Numbered from the stretch's first letter, positions 16,701 to 25,729 are shown. The stretch: DNA of 64,000 bases from Flavobacterium rhamnosiphilum (GCF_004349195.1 NZ_SMLG01000003.1:62001-126000); one strand, 5' to 3'. The notes: a model not told the origin generated them from the letters alone. Program-made: numbers and translations.

Positions 16701-17447
16701 ATGAAAATATTAGTTTGCATCAGTCACGTTCCTGATACTACTTCAAAAATTAACTTTGTCAACGGTGATTCTGAATTTGACACAAATGGGGTACAATATG
16801 TAATCAATCCAAATGACGAATTTGGTTTGACACGTGCCATTTGGTTTCAAGAACAACAAGGCGCAACCGTTACTGTTGTGAATGTTGGAGGACCTGAAAC
16901 CGAACCAACTTTAAGAAAAGCGTTAGCAATAGGCGCTAACGAAGCTATTCGTGTAAACGCAAATCCTACTGACGGATTTTTCGTTGCCAAACAACTTGCC
17001 GAAGTAATTAAAAACGGAGGTTACGATGTAATTATCGCCGGAAAAGAATCTTTAGACTATAATGGCGGAATGGTTCCTGGAATGATTGCTGGAATCTTAG
17101 GATACAATTTCCTTAATTCTTGTACAAACCTGACTGTTGACGGGACAAGCGTAAAAGCAGTTCGTGAAATTGATGGTGGAAAAGAAACCGTTGCTACTAC
17201 TCTACCATTAATCATTGGTGGACAAAAAGGATTAGTGGAAGAAAAAGACTTGCGTATTCCAAACATGAGAGGAATTATGACTGCAAGAACTAAAGCATTG
17301 ACAATTCTAGAGCCAGTTGATGCCACTGTAAATACAAAAGCAGTGAAATTTGAAAAACCAGCTCCTAAATCAGCCGTGAAATTAATTTCTGCTGATAATT
17401 TAGATGAATTAATTAATCTATTGCACAACGAAGCTAAAGTAATCTAG
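16701..17447 (+). CDS. etfB: Electron transfer flavoprotein, beta subunit
   Basis: 248 residues. Pairs with EtfA to carry electrons from acyl-CoA and other dehydrogenases to the quinone pool; binds AMP. The N-terminus MKILVCISHVPDT and the EtfB signature region VKAVREIDGGKETVATTLP (about 154-172) are clear, as are AGKESLDYNGGMVPGMIAG (adenine-nucleotide loop) and RIPNMRGIM. Followed by etfA after a 76-bp gap containing simple repeats, in the same direction, as a two-gene operon. Confidence 0.96.
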   Translation: MKILVCISHVPDTTSKINFVNGDSEFDTNGVQYVINPNDEFGLTRAIWFQEQQGATVTVVNVGGPETEPTLRKALAIGANEAIRVNANPTDGFFVAKQLAEVIKNGGYDVIIAGKESLDYNGGMVPGMIAGILGYNFLNSCTNLTVDGTSVKAVREIDGGKETVATTLPLIIGGQKGLVEEKDLRIPNMRGIMTARTKALTILEPVDATVNTKAVKFEKPAPKSAVKLISADNLDELINLLHNEAKVI

Positions 17448-17454
17448 TAATCCG

Positions 17455-17515
17455 TTTTCAGTAGCAGTTTTCAGTTTTCAAAATCTGGAATCTAAACTCT
17501 AAACTCTAAACTCAT
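17455..17515 (+). repeat. Simple-repeat spacer between etfB and etfA
   Basis: Contains CAGTTTTCAGTTTTC (17465-17479 region) followed by three tandem copies of TCTAAAC (from 17490). It is low-complexity filler inside an operon, similar in style to the spacer before accD. Confidence 0.6.
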
Positions 17516-17523
17516 AAATCATT

Positions 17524-18492
17524 ATGTCAATATTAATATATGCGGAATACGCAGAAGGAAAATTTAAAAAAGTAGCATTCGAATTGGCCTCTTATGCAAA
17601 AAAAGTAGCAGAAACTTTAGGAACTACCGTTACGGCTGTAACAGTAAATGCAGGAGATGTTTCGGAATTATCAAAATACGGAGTAGACAAAGTATTGAAA
17701 GTAAACAACGATAAATTATCAGGATTTACTGCAAAAGCGTACGCTGATGTCATCAAACAAGCTGCTCAAAAAGAAAACGTAAAATTAGTTTTACTTTCAT
17801 CAACTACAGATAGCATCTACCTTTCATCACTTGTTGCAGTAGCTTTAGAAGCTGGTTATGCATCAAATGTTGTAGGTTTACCAGTAAGTACCGCTCCATT
17901 TCAAGTAAAAAGAAATGCTTTTTCAAACAAAGCTTTCAACATCACTGAAATTGCAACAGATGTAAAAGTTCTTGGACTTGCTAAAAACTCTTATGGTGTT
18001 TTTGAAAATGCATCTACATTGACTCAAGAAGATTTTAACCCAACTATTGGAGACAATGATTTTGGCGTAAAAGTAGAATCAGTAGAAAAAGGTTCTGGAA
18101 AAGTTTCTATTGCTGATGCTGATATTGTAGTTTCGGCTGGCCGTGGACTAAAAGGTCCTGAAAACTGGGGAATGGTAGAAGAATTAGCTACAGTTCTTGG
18201 AGCTGCAACTGCTTGTTCAAAACCCGTTTCTGATTTAGGATGGAGACCTCACGGAGAACACGTAGGACAAACTGGAAAACCGGTTGCTACAAACCTTTAT
18301 ATTGCGATTGGAATTTCGGGAGCGATACAACATATTGCTGGAATCAACTCCTCTAAAGTTAAAGTCGTAATCAACAGCGATCCGGAAGCGCCATTCTTCA
18401 AAGTAGCGGATTACGGAGTTGTTGGAGATGCTTTTGAAATTGTACCAAAATTAATTGAGAAATTAAAAGCTTTCAAAGCACATAATTCCTAA
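17524..18492 (+). CDS. etfA: Electron transfer flavoprotein, alpha subunit
   Basis: 322 residues, the normal length. The C-terminal FAD domain is distinctive: SAGRGLKGPENWGMVEEL (about 204-221), RPHGEHVGQTG (237-248), and LYIAIGISGAIQHIAGINSS followed by VINSDPEAPFFKVADYG (256-300). The N-terminal domain (residues 1-185) is the usual EtfA/B fold. Works with EtfB as a soluble heterodimer. A strong terminator follows. Confidence 0.97.
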   Translation: MSILIYAEYAEGKFKKVAFELASYAKKVAETLGTTVTAVTVNAGDVSELSKYGVDKVLKVNNDKLSGFTAKAYADVIKQAAQKENVKLVLLSSTTDSIYLSSLVAVALEAGYASNVVGLPVSTAPFQVKRNAFSNKAFNITEIATDVKVLGLAKNSYGVFENASTLTQEDFNPTIGDNDFGVKVESVEKGSGKVSIADADIVVSAGRGLKGPENWGMVEELATVLGAATACSKPVSDLGWRPHGEHVGQTGKPVATNLYIAIGISGAIQHIAGINSSKVKVVINSDPEAPFFKVADYGVVGDAFEIVPKLIEKLKAFKAHNS

Positions 18493-18518
18493 TCAACAGG
18501 AAATCATTAAATCGATTT

Positions 18519-18574
18519 AAATGCTACTTAAAAACAAGATATTTGTATCTTTGCTTTTAAGTAGCATTTTTTTT
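18519..18574 (+). terminator. Terminator of etfBA with a promoter in its loop
   Basis: Perfect 15-bp arms AAATGCTACTTAAAA (18519-18533) and its complement (18555-18569), followed by T8. The 21-nt loop carries TATCTTTG (18546-18553, then C), a Bacteroidota -7 box for the next gene. Confidence 0.85.
18546..18553 (+). promoter_or_regulatory. -7 box for the bifunctional nuclease gene
   Basis: TATCTTTGC fits TAnnTTTG. No good -33 TTTG is seen at the usual distance. It sits inside the loop of the etfA terminator hairpin. Confidence 0.5.
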
Positions 18575-18639
18575 AACAAAAAATGAAACTTGATTTTCAT
18601 CAAAAAATAAGTACGCTGTACTTACCCATTTTAACAATT

Positions 18640-19263
18640 ATGAGCTTAGTTAAATTATCCATAAAAGGAATTTCATACAGTCAAACTCAAAACGGAGCGT
18701 ATGCTTTGATATTGAATGAGGTTGATGGTGAAAGAAAATTGCCCATTGTCATTGGTGCTTTTGAAGCCCAATCAATCGCTATTGCATTAGAAAAAGAAAT
18801 AAAACCACCGCGTCCCCTGACTCATGACCTATTTAAAAATTTTGCAGAGCGTTTTGATATTGTGGTAAAACAAGTCATTATTCACAAGTTAGTTGATGGT
18901 GTTTTTTATTCGAGTATTATTTGCGAAAGAGATAAAATAGAAGAAATTATTGACGCCAGAACCTCCGATGCAATTGCTTTAGCATTACGTTTTAACGCTC
19001 CTATTTTTACCTACAAAAACATCCTTGATAAAGCTGGAATATACCTGAAAGCAAATCCACTGGAACCCAATAAAGACTCTCAAGAAATCGATGATGTACT
19101 GTCTAATCCAGAAACTTTTGGGCATGAAGAAGAAAGCAATCAATCTGGAGAAACGTATTCTAAGCATAGTTTACAGGAATTGAATGAACTGTTAGATCAA
19201 GCAGTTTCGCATGAAGATTACGAAAAAGCAGCAAAAATTAGAGACGAAATCTCGAAGAGATAA
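18640..19263 (+). CDS. Bifunctional nuclease family protein (BFN/DUF151 plus UVR motif)
   Basis: 207 residues from the ATG at 18640. The BFN domain (about 1-135) starts VKLSIKGISYSQTQNGAYALIL and contains LPIVIGAFEAQSIAIALE, PPRPLTHDLF and IDARTSDAIALALRF. A C-terminal UVR-like motif (LNELLDQAVSHEDYEKAAKIRDEI, in part) follows. Family members have been reported to have DNase and RNase activity. An in-frame ATG at 18583 would add 19 residues; the family usually begins with MSLVKL, so the shorter start is preferred. Confidence 0.87.
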   Translation: MSLVKLSIKGISYSQTQNGAYALILNEVDGERKLPIVIGAFEAQSIAIALEKEIKPPRPLTHDLFKNFAERFDIVVKQVIIHKLVDGVFYSSIICERDKIEEIIDARTSDAIALALRFNAPIFTYKNILDKAGIYLKANPLEPNKDSQEIDDVLSNPETFGHEEESNQSGETYSKHSLQELNELLDQAVSHEDYEKAAKIRDEISKR

Positions 19264-19322
19264 CTTTAATTTTGATTTTCATTATTGCATTATTTGATAC
19301 ATAAACGATTAACCACATAAAA

Positions 19323-19353
19323 AATGCAGCAGAATTTAATGCTGCACTTTTTT
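19323..19353 (+). terminator. Terminator after the bifunctional nuclease gene
   Basis: TGCAGCA (19325-19331) pairs with TGCTGCA (19340-19346), followed by a T-run. Confidence 0.75.
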
Positions 19354-19389
19354 ATATATTTTTAGTAACATCTGTTATAAAACTAATCT

Positions 19390-20673
19390 ATGAAAACAAA
19401 ATTTGTCCTAATTATTGCAACCTTATTTATTTCTACAATTGCATTTTCTCAAGATTATTATTTACACTGCGGAAAAATTCTAAATACCCAATCTGGCAAA
19501 GAGTTATCCAACCAAACCATAATTGTTTCTAAAAATAAAATCACAAAAATACAAGATGGATTTGTATCCAAATCCAAACCCGAAGACATTGAAATCGACC
19601 TGAAAAATAAATACATTTTACCAGGTCTTATCGATTTACACGTACATATTGAAGGAGAACACGACACTAAAAGTTACATGTCAAAATATTTAGACAACGA
19701 GGCTGACATTGCATTTCAAGCGGTTCGTTGTGCAGAAACAACCCTTTTAGCCGGATTCACTACCGTACGTGATTTAGGAGGAACCGGAGTTAATATCTCC
19801 ATAAGAAATGCCATTAATAAAGGAATCGTAAAAGGCCCAAGAATATATACCGCAGGAAAATCGATTGCCACAACAGGAGGACATGCTGATCCAACGAACG
19901 GAAGCAATCGTAAACTTGTAGGAGATCCAGGCCCGCATGAAGGCGTAATCAATTCTCCGGAAGAAGCAGTAAAAGCAGTAAGAGAGCGCTATAAAGAAGG
20001 AGCCGATGTTATTAAAATCACAGCTACAGGCGGTGTTTTAAGTGTGGCAAAAAGTGGCAAAAATCCTCAGTTTACTTTAGACGAAATCAAAGCTATTACA
20101 ACAACTGCCAAGGATTATAATATGCTTACCGCAGCTCATGCCCACGGAGATGAAGGAATGCAACGAGCTATATTGGGCGGTATAAAAACCATTGAGCACG
20201 GCACTTTTATGAGTGAAGAGACAATGGAATTGATGAAAAAATACGATGCTTATTTAGTCCCTACCTTGACCGCTGGAAAAGAAGTAGAAAAAAATGCAGA
20301 AATTAATGGTTTTTATCCTGAAATCGTAGTTCCAAAGGCCAGAGAAGTTGGTCCACAAATTAAGGCTACTTTTGCAAAAGCATACAAAAAAGGAGTCAAA
20401 ATTGCTTTTGGTACCGATGCCGGAGTTTTTGCTCATGGTACAAATGCAAAAGAATTTGGCTATATGGTTGAAGCCGGAATGCCTGCATTAGCCGCTATAC
20501 AATCAGCAACAACAACGAATGCTATGTTATTGGGCATTGGGAATGAAGTAGGTCAAATCAAAGAGAACTTTTTGGCAGACATTATTGCAGTTGATGAAAA
20601 TCCTTTGAATACTATCAAAACGCTGGAAAAAGTCGTATTTGTAATGAAAGACGGAAAAATATACAAAAACTAA
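19390..20673 (+). CDS. Secreted amidohydrolase (imidazolonepropionase/prolidase-like)
   Basis: 427 residues with a signal peptide (MKTKFVLIIATLFISTIAFS). The amidohydrolase TIM barrel has metal ligands in GLIDLHVHIEG (about 77-87), a Lys in ADVIKITATGG (about 206-216) that is likely carbamylated, His in TAAHAHGDEG and TIEHGTF, and Asp in AFGTDAGVFAHG. Related enzymes hydrolyse Xaa-Pro or other cyclic or peptide amides. The periplasmic location follows from the signal; the substrate is not readable. The short C-terminal beta segment (ADIIAVDENPL, VVFVMKDGKIYK) is typical of the superfamily. Confidence 0.88.
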   Translation: MKTKFVLIIATLFISTIAFSQDYYLHCGKILNTQSGKELSNQTIIVSKNKITKIQDGFVSKSKPEDIEIDLKNKYILPGLIDLHVHIEGEHDTKSYMSKYLDNEADIAFQAVRCAETTLLAGFTTVRDLGGTGVNISIRNAINKGIVKGPRIYTAGKSIATTGGHADPTNGSNRKLVGDPGPHEGVINSPEEAVKAVRERYKEGADVIKITATGGVLSVAKSGKNPQFTLDEIKAITTTAKDYNMLTAAHAHGDEGMQRAILGGIKTIEHGTFMSEETMELMKKYDAYLVPTLTAGKEVEKNAEINGFYPEIVVPKAREVGPQIKATFAKAYKKGVKIAFGTDAGVFAHGTNAKEFGYMVEAGMPALAAIQSATTTNAMLLGIGNEVGQIKENFLADIIAVDENPLNTIKTLEKVVFVMKDGKIYKN

Positions 20674-20704
20674 ACTCGCTTACCGCAAATAGAATAAAGA
20701 CACA

Positions 20705-21556
20705 ATGAAGCAATATTTAGACTTAGTGCAACACGTGATGGAAAACGGTTGTCAAAAAGGAGATCGTACGGGAACAGGAACAAAAAGTGTATTTGGTTAC
20801 CAAATGCGTTTTGATTTGAATGAAGGTTTTCCAATGGTTACCACTAAAAAACTACACCTGAAATCTATTATCTATGAATTGCTTTGGTTTTTAAAAGGTG
20901 ATACGAATATTAAGTACCTTCAAGAGAATGACGTTAAGATTTGGGATGCTTGGGCTGATGCCAACGGAGATCTAGGACCAGTTTACGGACACCAATGGCG
21001 CAACTGGAATAGTGAAGAAATTGACCAAATAACAGAACTAATTAAAGAATTAAAAACCAATCCTAACAGTCGAAGAATGCTCGTTTCAGCCTGGAATCCA
21101 TCGGTTCTTCCGGACACCACTAAGTCATTTGAGGAAAATGTTGCCAATAACAAAGCCGCTTTACCTCCTTGTCACGCTTTCTTTCAGTTTTATGTAGCTA
21201 GCCCAGACGAAACCAAAGGAGAAACTAAAGGAAAACTTTCCTGCCAGTTGTACCAACGAAGTGCTGATATATTTTTGGGTGTTCCTTTTAATATTGCTTC
21301 CTATGCATTATTAACCATGATGATTGCACAGGTTTGCGACCTTGAGGTTGGTGAATTTATCCACACTTTTGGTGACGCGCACATTTACAACAACCATTTT
21401 GAACAACTCGAATTGCAATTGTCCCGTGAGCCAAAACCATTGCCTAAAATGATTTTGAATCCCAATATAAAAGACATCTTCGCATTTGATTTTGAAGATT
21501 TCACGCTCGAAGGCTATGAACCACATGCCTTGATAAAAGGCAGTGTTGCGGTGTAA
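20705..21556 (+). CDS. thyA: Thymidylate synthase
   Basis: 283 residues. Converts dUMP to dTMP using methylene-tetrahydrofolate, producing dihydrofolate. Clear ThyA features: [12 protein letters not shown] near the N-terminus, the [21 protein letters not shown] helix region, the active-site Cys in [12 protein letters not shown] (about 152-163), the [26 protein letters not shown] phosphate/dUMP segment (in part) and the C-terminal [14 protein letters not shown]. folA lies two genes downstream, closing the folate cycle. Confidence 0.98.
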   Translation: MKQYLDLVQHVMENGCQKGDRTGTGTKSVFGYQMRFDLNEGFPMVTTKKLHLKSIIYELLWFLKGDTNIKYLQENDVKIWDAWADANGDLGPVYGHQWRNWNSEEIDQITELIKELKTNPNSRRMLVSAWNPSVLPDTTKSFEENVANNKAALPPCHAFFQFYVASPDETKGETKGKLSCQLYQRSADIFLGVPFNIASYALLTMMIAQVCDLEVGEFIHTFGDAHIYNNHFEQLELQLSREPKPLPKMILNPNIKDIFAFDFEDFTLEGYEPHALIKGSVAV

Positions 21557-21562
21557 AGTAAT

Positions 21563-21605
21563 AAAAAAACGGTGTTTTAGCTAAACTACTAAAACACCGT
21601 TTTCA
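21563..21605. terminator. Bidirectional terminator overlapping the CBM48 gene end
   Basis: AAAACGGTGTTTTAG (from 21567) pairs with CTAAAACACCGTTTT (to 21604), loop CTAAACTA. It ends thyA on the plus strand and its right arm encodes the last codons of the minus-strand gene (stop at 21583-21581). Confidence 0.85.
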
Positions 21606-21877
21606 TTTCCGGCAAACTCATTCCACTTAAAAGAATCTGCTTCCGGCTCATTGACAAATGTTCCGTCAATTACGTATTTAAATTCGTAGGCTGCATCTTT
21701 GTTTACATCGAAAACCCCTTTGAAAGTACCATTTTTTAATTTGCTCAAAGCACCTTCAGCAACATTCCAATTGTTGAAATCGCCAACAACAGAAGCATGA
21801 CTTGCTTCTTTTGCTTCAACTGAAAAGGTAACTTTACAAACTGGTTTTGTCTTAACAAATTGTTTCTTGATTGCCAT
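21581..21877 (-). CDS. Isoamylase early-set (CBM48-like) domain protein
   Basis: 98 residues from the ATG at 21877 (MAIKKQFVKTK). A single early-set/CBM48-like beta-sandwich: VTFSVEAKEASHASVVGDFNNWN, GTFKGVFDVNKDAAYEFKYVIDG and FKWNEFAGNENGVLVV are the conserved strands (quoted in part). Related modules bind glycogen or starch in branching enzymes and AMPK beta, but here it stands alone without a catalytic domain. A ligand is not shown. A longer frame to 21967 was rejected as it adds residues of no family resemblance. Confidence 0.85.
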   Translation of the reverse strand: MAIKKQFVKTKPVCKVTFSVEAKEASHASVVGDFNNWNVAEGALSKLKNGTFKGVFDVNKDAAYEFKYVIDGTFVNEPEADSFKWNEFAGNENGVLVV

Positions 21878-22116
21878 AACTATTTCATTTATAGATTTAT
21901 AAAACAAAGAAAGCAAAAGAATTTGAACGTACAATGAACGTAACGAAGATTTAATACAATGTGGCAAACCATGTTAATTTATGACCAATTTCTTAATTTT
22001 AAGCCTGTTAAATTTAACATTCAAGAAAGAGAAAACGTTTTCTTGTTAAATTAATATAGAAGCAAAATAGTGACTTTCCAAAATAAATTTTACCTTTATA
22101 AACTAAATTTTGATCA

Positions 22117-22449
22117 ATGGAAAAAGAACTACACGAACAGTATGAATATGCAAGAAGAAGAATTAAACAAAAAAAAAGATTGTATTTTCATTTTGTCCTT
22201 TTCGTCTTAGGAAGTTTGCTTTTATTTATCGCTAATAAGTTTTTCGAAATTGCCGTAGATTCCCACTGGTCCATTTGGATTATCACCATATGGTTGTTCC
22301 TCTTTATTTTACATTTTATAAAAATTTTCATCACGGATCGTTTTATGAATAAAAATTGGGAAAGGGAACAAATAGACCGACTTGTAGCTTTACAACAAAA
22401 AAAACTGGATCAATTACAAACACAGGTTAACAACGACGACCTTAAATAA
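22117..22449 (+). CDS. 2TM domain-containing protein
   Basis: 110 residues. A basic N-terminal helix (EYARRRIKQKKRL) leads into two membrane helices (about 24-42 and 50-72), then a charged, probably coiled C-terminal tail (REQIDRLVALQQKKLDQLQTQ). This matches the 2TM family common in Bacteroidota, of unknown function, sometimes fused to sensor kinases. It sits between thyA and folA, 13 bp upstream of folA, so it is probably co-transcribed with folA. Confidence 0.82.
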   Translation: MEKELHEQYEYARRRIKQKKRLYFHFVLFVLGSLLLFIANKFFEIAVDSHWSIWIITIWLFLFILHFIKIFITDRFMNKNWEREQIDRLVALQQKKLDQLQTQVNNDDLK

Positions 22450-22462
22450 CAGTACATCAATT

Positions 22463-22945
22463 ATGATAATAATGATTGCGGCCGTTGCCGAAAATAATGC
22501 TTTAGGTAAAAACAACGAACTGGTTTGGCATTTACCAAATGATTTCAAAAGATTTAAATCCCTTACATCCGGACATCATATTATAATGGGCAGAAAAACA
22601 TTTGAAAGTTTTCCAAAACCATTACCTAACAGAACCCACATCATAATCACAAGACAAAAAGAGTATCAAGCCGAAGGTTGCATCATCGTTGATAGTATGG
22701 ACAAAGCATTAGCCATTTGTCCCAAAAACGAAGACACATTTATAATTGGTGGTGGTGAAATTTATACCTTAGGACTCCCTTTTACTGACAAAATAGAAAT
22801 AACACGTGTTCATCACAACTTTGAAGGCGACGCTCATTTCCCTGAAATTAATGACGATGAATGGAAAATAATAGTTTCAGAATTTAATGAGAAGGACGAA
22901 AAACATCTCTACGATTATTCGTATCAGACATTCCTTAGAAAATAA
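22463..22945 (+). CDS. folA: Dihydrofolate reductase
   Basis: 160 residues. Reduces dihydrofolate to tetrahydrofolate with NADPH. The pattern is canonical: IAAVAENNALGKNNELVWHLPND (Trp loop and catalytic acid; in part), HHIIMGRKTFESFPKPLPNR (38-57), IIITRQ, and FIIGGGEIYTLGLPF (NADPH loop, about 93-107). The C-terminus YDYSYQTFLRK is also usual. Directly downstream of the 2TM gene and in the same strand as thyA. Confidence 0.97.
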   Translation: MIIMIAAVAENNALGKNNELVWHLPNDFKRFKSLTSGHHIIMGRKTFESFPKPLPNRTHIIITRQKEYQAEGCIIVDSMDKALAICPKNEDTFIIGGGEIYTLGLPFTDKIEITRVHHNFEGDAHFPEINDDEWKIIVSEFNEKDEKHLYDYSYQTFLRK

Positions 22946-22948
22946 AAC

Positions 22949-22982
22949 AAAAAAACATCCTTTTTACGGGATGTTTTTTTTA
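22949..22982. terminator. Terminator between folA and the membrane protein gene
   Basis: AAAACATCC, loop TTTTTACG, GGATGTTTTTTTT. The A-run and T-run flank the stem, so it can serve both convergent genes. Confidence 0.8.
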
Positions 22983-23004
22983 AACCATTGATCAAAGAGA
23001 CGAT

Positions 23005-23322
23005 CTACTCTTGAAAGAGTATTTGATAACATAAAATAAAAATTACAAATAGTAGTAATACTCCAGAAATGAAGATTATAACATTTGATGTTTTTTGAGA
23101 ATACATCTCAAAAAAGCCTTTAATACCAAATACCACGAAGGTACTAAAGACGAAAAAAATTAAAATTTCCAAAAACAAATTTAATCCTAAGAACGTATGT
23201 TGCGTTTTAACTACAATACAGTTTTGTAAAACCGTATTTTCAAAACAGCTAACAAGAACAAATGAGATAAAAAACGCTAAAATTATCCACTTGATTTGGT
23301 TGATCGGTTCTCTTTTAATCAT
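23005..23322 (-). CDS. Small membrane protein, unknown
   Basis: 105 residues, not recognised. Three predicted membrane helices: IKWIILAFFISFVLVSCF (about 9-27), LNLFLEILIFFVFSTFVVFG (about 48-67) and VIIFISGVLLLFVIFILCY (about 80-99). Two Cys residues lie between helices 1 and 2 (SCFENTVLQNC), which could form a disulfide in the periplasmic loop. It stands alone between two transcription units. No functional hint is available. Confidence 0.65.
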   Translation of the reverse strand: MIKREPINQIKWIILAFFISFVLVSCFENTVLQNCIVVKTQHTFLGLNLFLEILIFFVFSTFVVFGIKGFFEMYSQKTSNVIIFISGVLLLFVIFILCYQILFQE

Positions 23323-23531
23323 TTAATATGGTTATTTTCTTGAATAACAAATTTGTACAATAAAATCATTAGTTACAATACCCACTTTTAGTGATATTTC
23401 AAATAAAATAAATTTTAGTTTTTTTTCTTAAATGAGTGTGTTTGAAAAACCAAGAATAAAACTTGATTCTAATTTTTTGAAACTCATTTTAAGTTCATCA
23501 AGTTTGTATTATATTTGTACAAACTAAAAAA

Positions 23532-24263
23532 ATGTCAGAAAAAATAACACCCTATAAAGATTCAGCGCTAGGCAAAAAAGAACAAGTTGCAAAAATGTTT
23601 GACACCATTTCTGGAAATTATGATAATCTGAATCGTGTCATTTCTTTCGGTATTGATATAAAATGGCGTAAAAAAGTGTTGCAAATAGTTGCGAAATCAA
23701 ATCCGAAAATCATTCTGGACATCGCAACCGGTACTGGTGATTTGGCCATTTTGATGGCACAAACAAATGCTGAAAAAATCATCGGGTTGGATATATCAGC
23801 AGGAATGCTGGAAGTAGGCGTAAAAAAAATTGCTTCAAAAAATCTTTCCAATACTATCGAAATGATTTTGGGCGACTCCGAAAACATGCCTTTTGAAGAC
23901 AACTATTTTGATGCCATAACCGTTGCTTTTGGAGTTCGTAATTTTGACGATTTAGAAAAAGGCCTGGCTGAAATTCTAAGAGTTTTAAAACCTAACGGTG
24001 TATTTGTTATTTTAGAAACTTCGGTGCCGGACAAAACGCCTTACAGACAAGGATATAATTTTTACACAAAAAATATTCTTCCTCTAATAGGTAAAGTCTT
24101 CTCTAAAGACGATGTTGCATATGGTTATTTATCTGAATCGGCAGCTGCATTCCCTTATGGCGAAGTATTAAACAATATTTTGAGAAAAATTGGGTTTATA
24201 GATGTTGTAGCTTTACCACAAACTTTTGGCGTAGCTACCATTTACTCAGCTTCTAAAAAATAA
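23532..24263 (+). CDS. ubiE: Demethylmenaquinone methyltransferase (UbiE/MenG)
   Basis: 243 residues. Last step of menaquinone synthesis: AdoMet-dependent C-methylation of demethylmenaquinone. Shows the UbiE/COQ5 patterns: YDNLNRVISFGIDIKWRKKV (about 30-49), the AdoMet loop LDIATGTGDLAI (62-73), DISAGML, and the FGVRNFDDLEKGLAEILRVLKPNG signature (in part; about 131-155). A TATATTTG box at 23510-23517 is 14 bp before the start codon. It is one base from porT (stop at 24263, next start 24265), a gene order shared with other Flavobacteria. Confidence 0.96.
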   Translation: MSEKITPYKDSALGKKEQVAKMFDTISGNYDNLNRVISFGIDIKWRKKVLQIVAKSNPKIILDIATGTGDLAILMAQTNAEKIIGLDISAGMLEVGVKKIASKNLSNTIEMILGDSENMPFEDNYFDAITVAFGVRNFDDLEKGLAEILRVLKPNGVFVILETSVPDKTPYRQGYNFYTKNILPLIGKVFSKDDVAYGYLSESAAAFPYGEVLNNILRKIGFIDVVALPQTFGVATIYSASKK

Positions 24264-24264
24264 C

Positions 24265-24990
24265 ATGAAAAAAATAATTGTCTTACTATTTTTTGCTTTT
24301 ATTCTAAAAGGATACGCTCAAAAGTCTAAAAATATATTTAGCAGAGATCCTATTATTAATTTGGAAAATTTTCAAAAAAAGAGAATGTATTATGGGTTTT
24401 ATTTAGGGTTTAACTCGTATGATTTCAAAATAGATTATAAAACAGTAGGTCCCGATATTCTTATAAAAAAAACCACTGGGTTTAATGTGGGTATCGTTGC
24501 TGATTTGAAACTTCAGGAATACATTGACTTACGATTTGAGCCGGGTCTTTATTATACAAGAAGAGATTTACATTATCCAACAAGCTATTTTTCTGAAAGC
24601 ACTATTCCCACTTCTTCTGACAAACTAAGAGAGATAAACAGCACCTACATCCATTTTCCATTATTGGTAAAATTTTCCTCCCTTAGAACAGGGAATATTC
24701 GCCCCTATTTAGTAGGAGGCGTATCTGCAACGTTAAACTTATCCAGCAATTCTAAATTAATTGATGACAACTTAGAACAACGTTTTAGAGTAAAGGCATG
24801 GACCACTAATTATGAATTGGGTTTTGGAATTGATCTTTTTTCAGAATATTTTATATTTTCCCCTTCCATAAGAGGTGTTTTTGGAATGAATGACGAATTA
24901 ATCAGAGATAAAGACCCAAACAGTCCATGGACAAGCAACATAGAATCGCTGAAAACCAGAGCAGTCTTCATCAATTTTACTTTCCATTAA
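24265..24990 (+). CDS. porT: PorT/SprT, type IX secretion outer-membrane protein
   Basis: 241 residues with a signal peptide (MKKIIVLLFFAFILKGYA) and an outer-membrane beta-barrel pattern: FYLGFNSYDFKIDY, GFNVGIVADLKL, LRFEPGLYYTRRDL, THFPLLVKF-like strands, YLVGGVSATL, ending in FINFTFH. PorT/SprT is required for type IX secretion and gliding in Bacteroidota. Its location directly after ubiE supports the assignment. Its 3' end overlaps the convergent rRNA methyltransferase gene by 14 bp. Confidence 0.85.
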   Translation: MKKIIVLLFFAFILKGYAQKSKNIFSRDPIINLENFQKKRMYYGFYLGFNSYDFKIDYKTVGPDILIKKTTGFNVGIVADLKLQEYIDLRFEPGLYYTRRDLHYPTSYFSESTIPTSSDKLREINSTYIHFPLLVKFSSLRTGNIRPYLVGGVSATLNLSSNSKLIDDNLEQRFRVKAWTTNYELGFGIDLFSEYFIFSPSIRGVFGMNDELIRDKDPNSPWTSNIESLKTRAVFINFTFH

Positions 24991-25720
24991 AAAGGTAACC
25001 TCTACAAAACTCGCTTAATACTATAGCGGTAGCAGTGGCAACATTGAGGCTTTCTGTTTTTTGAAGATCCCCAAAACGAGGAATTGTGAGTCTGTTTGTG
25101 GCTAAACTTTCAAGTGCTGCCGAAACGCCATTAGCCTCATTACCCATAATAATAATGCCTTCTTTAGGTAAAACCGATTTATAAATATTCTCTCCATCCA
25201 TAAAAGTACCAAAAACGGGTAATTTTGTTTGTGTAATAAAAGCATTAAGATCAATATAATTCACGTTGACCCTGGCTATAGAACCCATAGTTGCCTGAAC
25301 GACCTTTGGATTATAAATATCAACTGTTTCCTTTGAACACAACAACTGCTTAACACCAAACCAATCACACAAACGCAATATGGTTCCTAAATTTCCCGGA
25401 TCACGAATAGTATCAAGCGCTACAATTAAACCTGTTTCAATAATTGGTTTTTCCAAGGGCATTTTGAAAACTCCCAAACATGTATTTGGGGTTGCTAATG
25501 CACTGATTTTTTTCAAATCGCTTTCTTGAATAATCGTTTTTCTCGATACATGGACTTCCTCAAAATCATTTTGGGTAGTATACAAATGTTCCAGCTCAAA
25601 ATTAGACTCCAGCAGTTCATGAATTCCTTTTACGCCTTCGGCAAAAAATAATTTATTGGCAATTCTATATTTTTTTTGCTGCAAACTCGTTATAAGCTTT
25701 ATTTGGTTTTTACTAACCAT
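24977..25720 (-). CDS. TrmH/SpoU-family RNA 2'-O-methyltransferase (RlmB-like)
   Basis: 247 residues from the ATG at 25720 (MVSKNQIKLITSL). The SPOUT motifs are complete: motif 1 RDPGNLGTILR (about 115-125), motif 2 IIMGNEANGVS (about 191-201), motif 3 LTIPRF...ESLNVATATAIVLSEF (about 212-238), forming the trefoil-knot AdoMet site. The N-terminal 80 residues are the substrate-binding domain (KYRIANKLFFAEGVKGIHELL). It probably methylates rRNA, though tRNA cannot be excluded. A longer reading frame into the divergent TamA-like gene was rejected. Confidence 0.9.
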   Translation of the reverse strand: MVSKNQIKLITSLQQKKYRIANKLFFAEGVKGIHELLESNFELEHLYTTQNDFEEVHVSRKTIIQESDLKKISALATPNTCLGVFKMPLEKPIIETGLIVALDTIRDPGNLGTILRLCDWFGVKQLLCSKETVDIYNPKVVQATMGSIARVNVNYIDLNAFITQTKLPVFGTFMDGENIYKSVLPKEGIIIMGNEANGVSAALESLATNRLTIPRFGDLQKTESLNVATATAIVLSEFCRGYLFNGK

Positions 25721-25729
25721 AAAATAATG

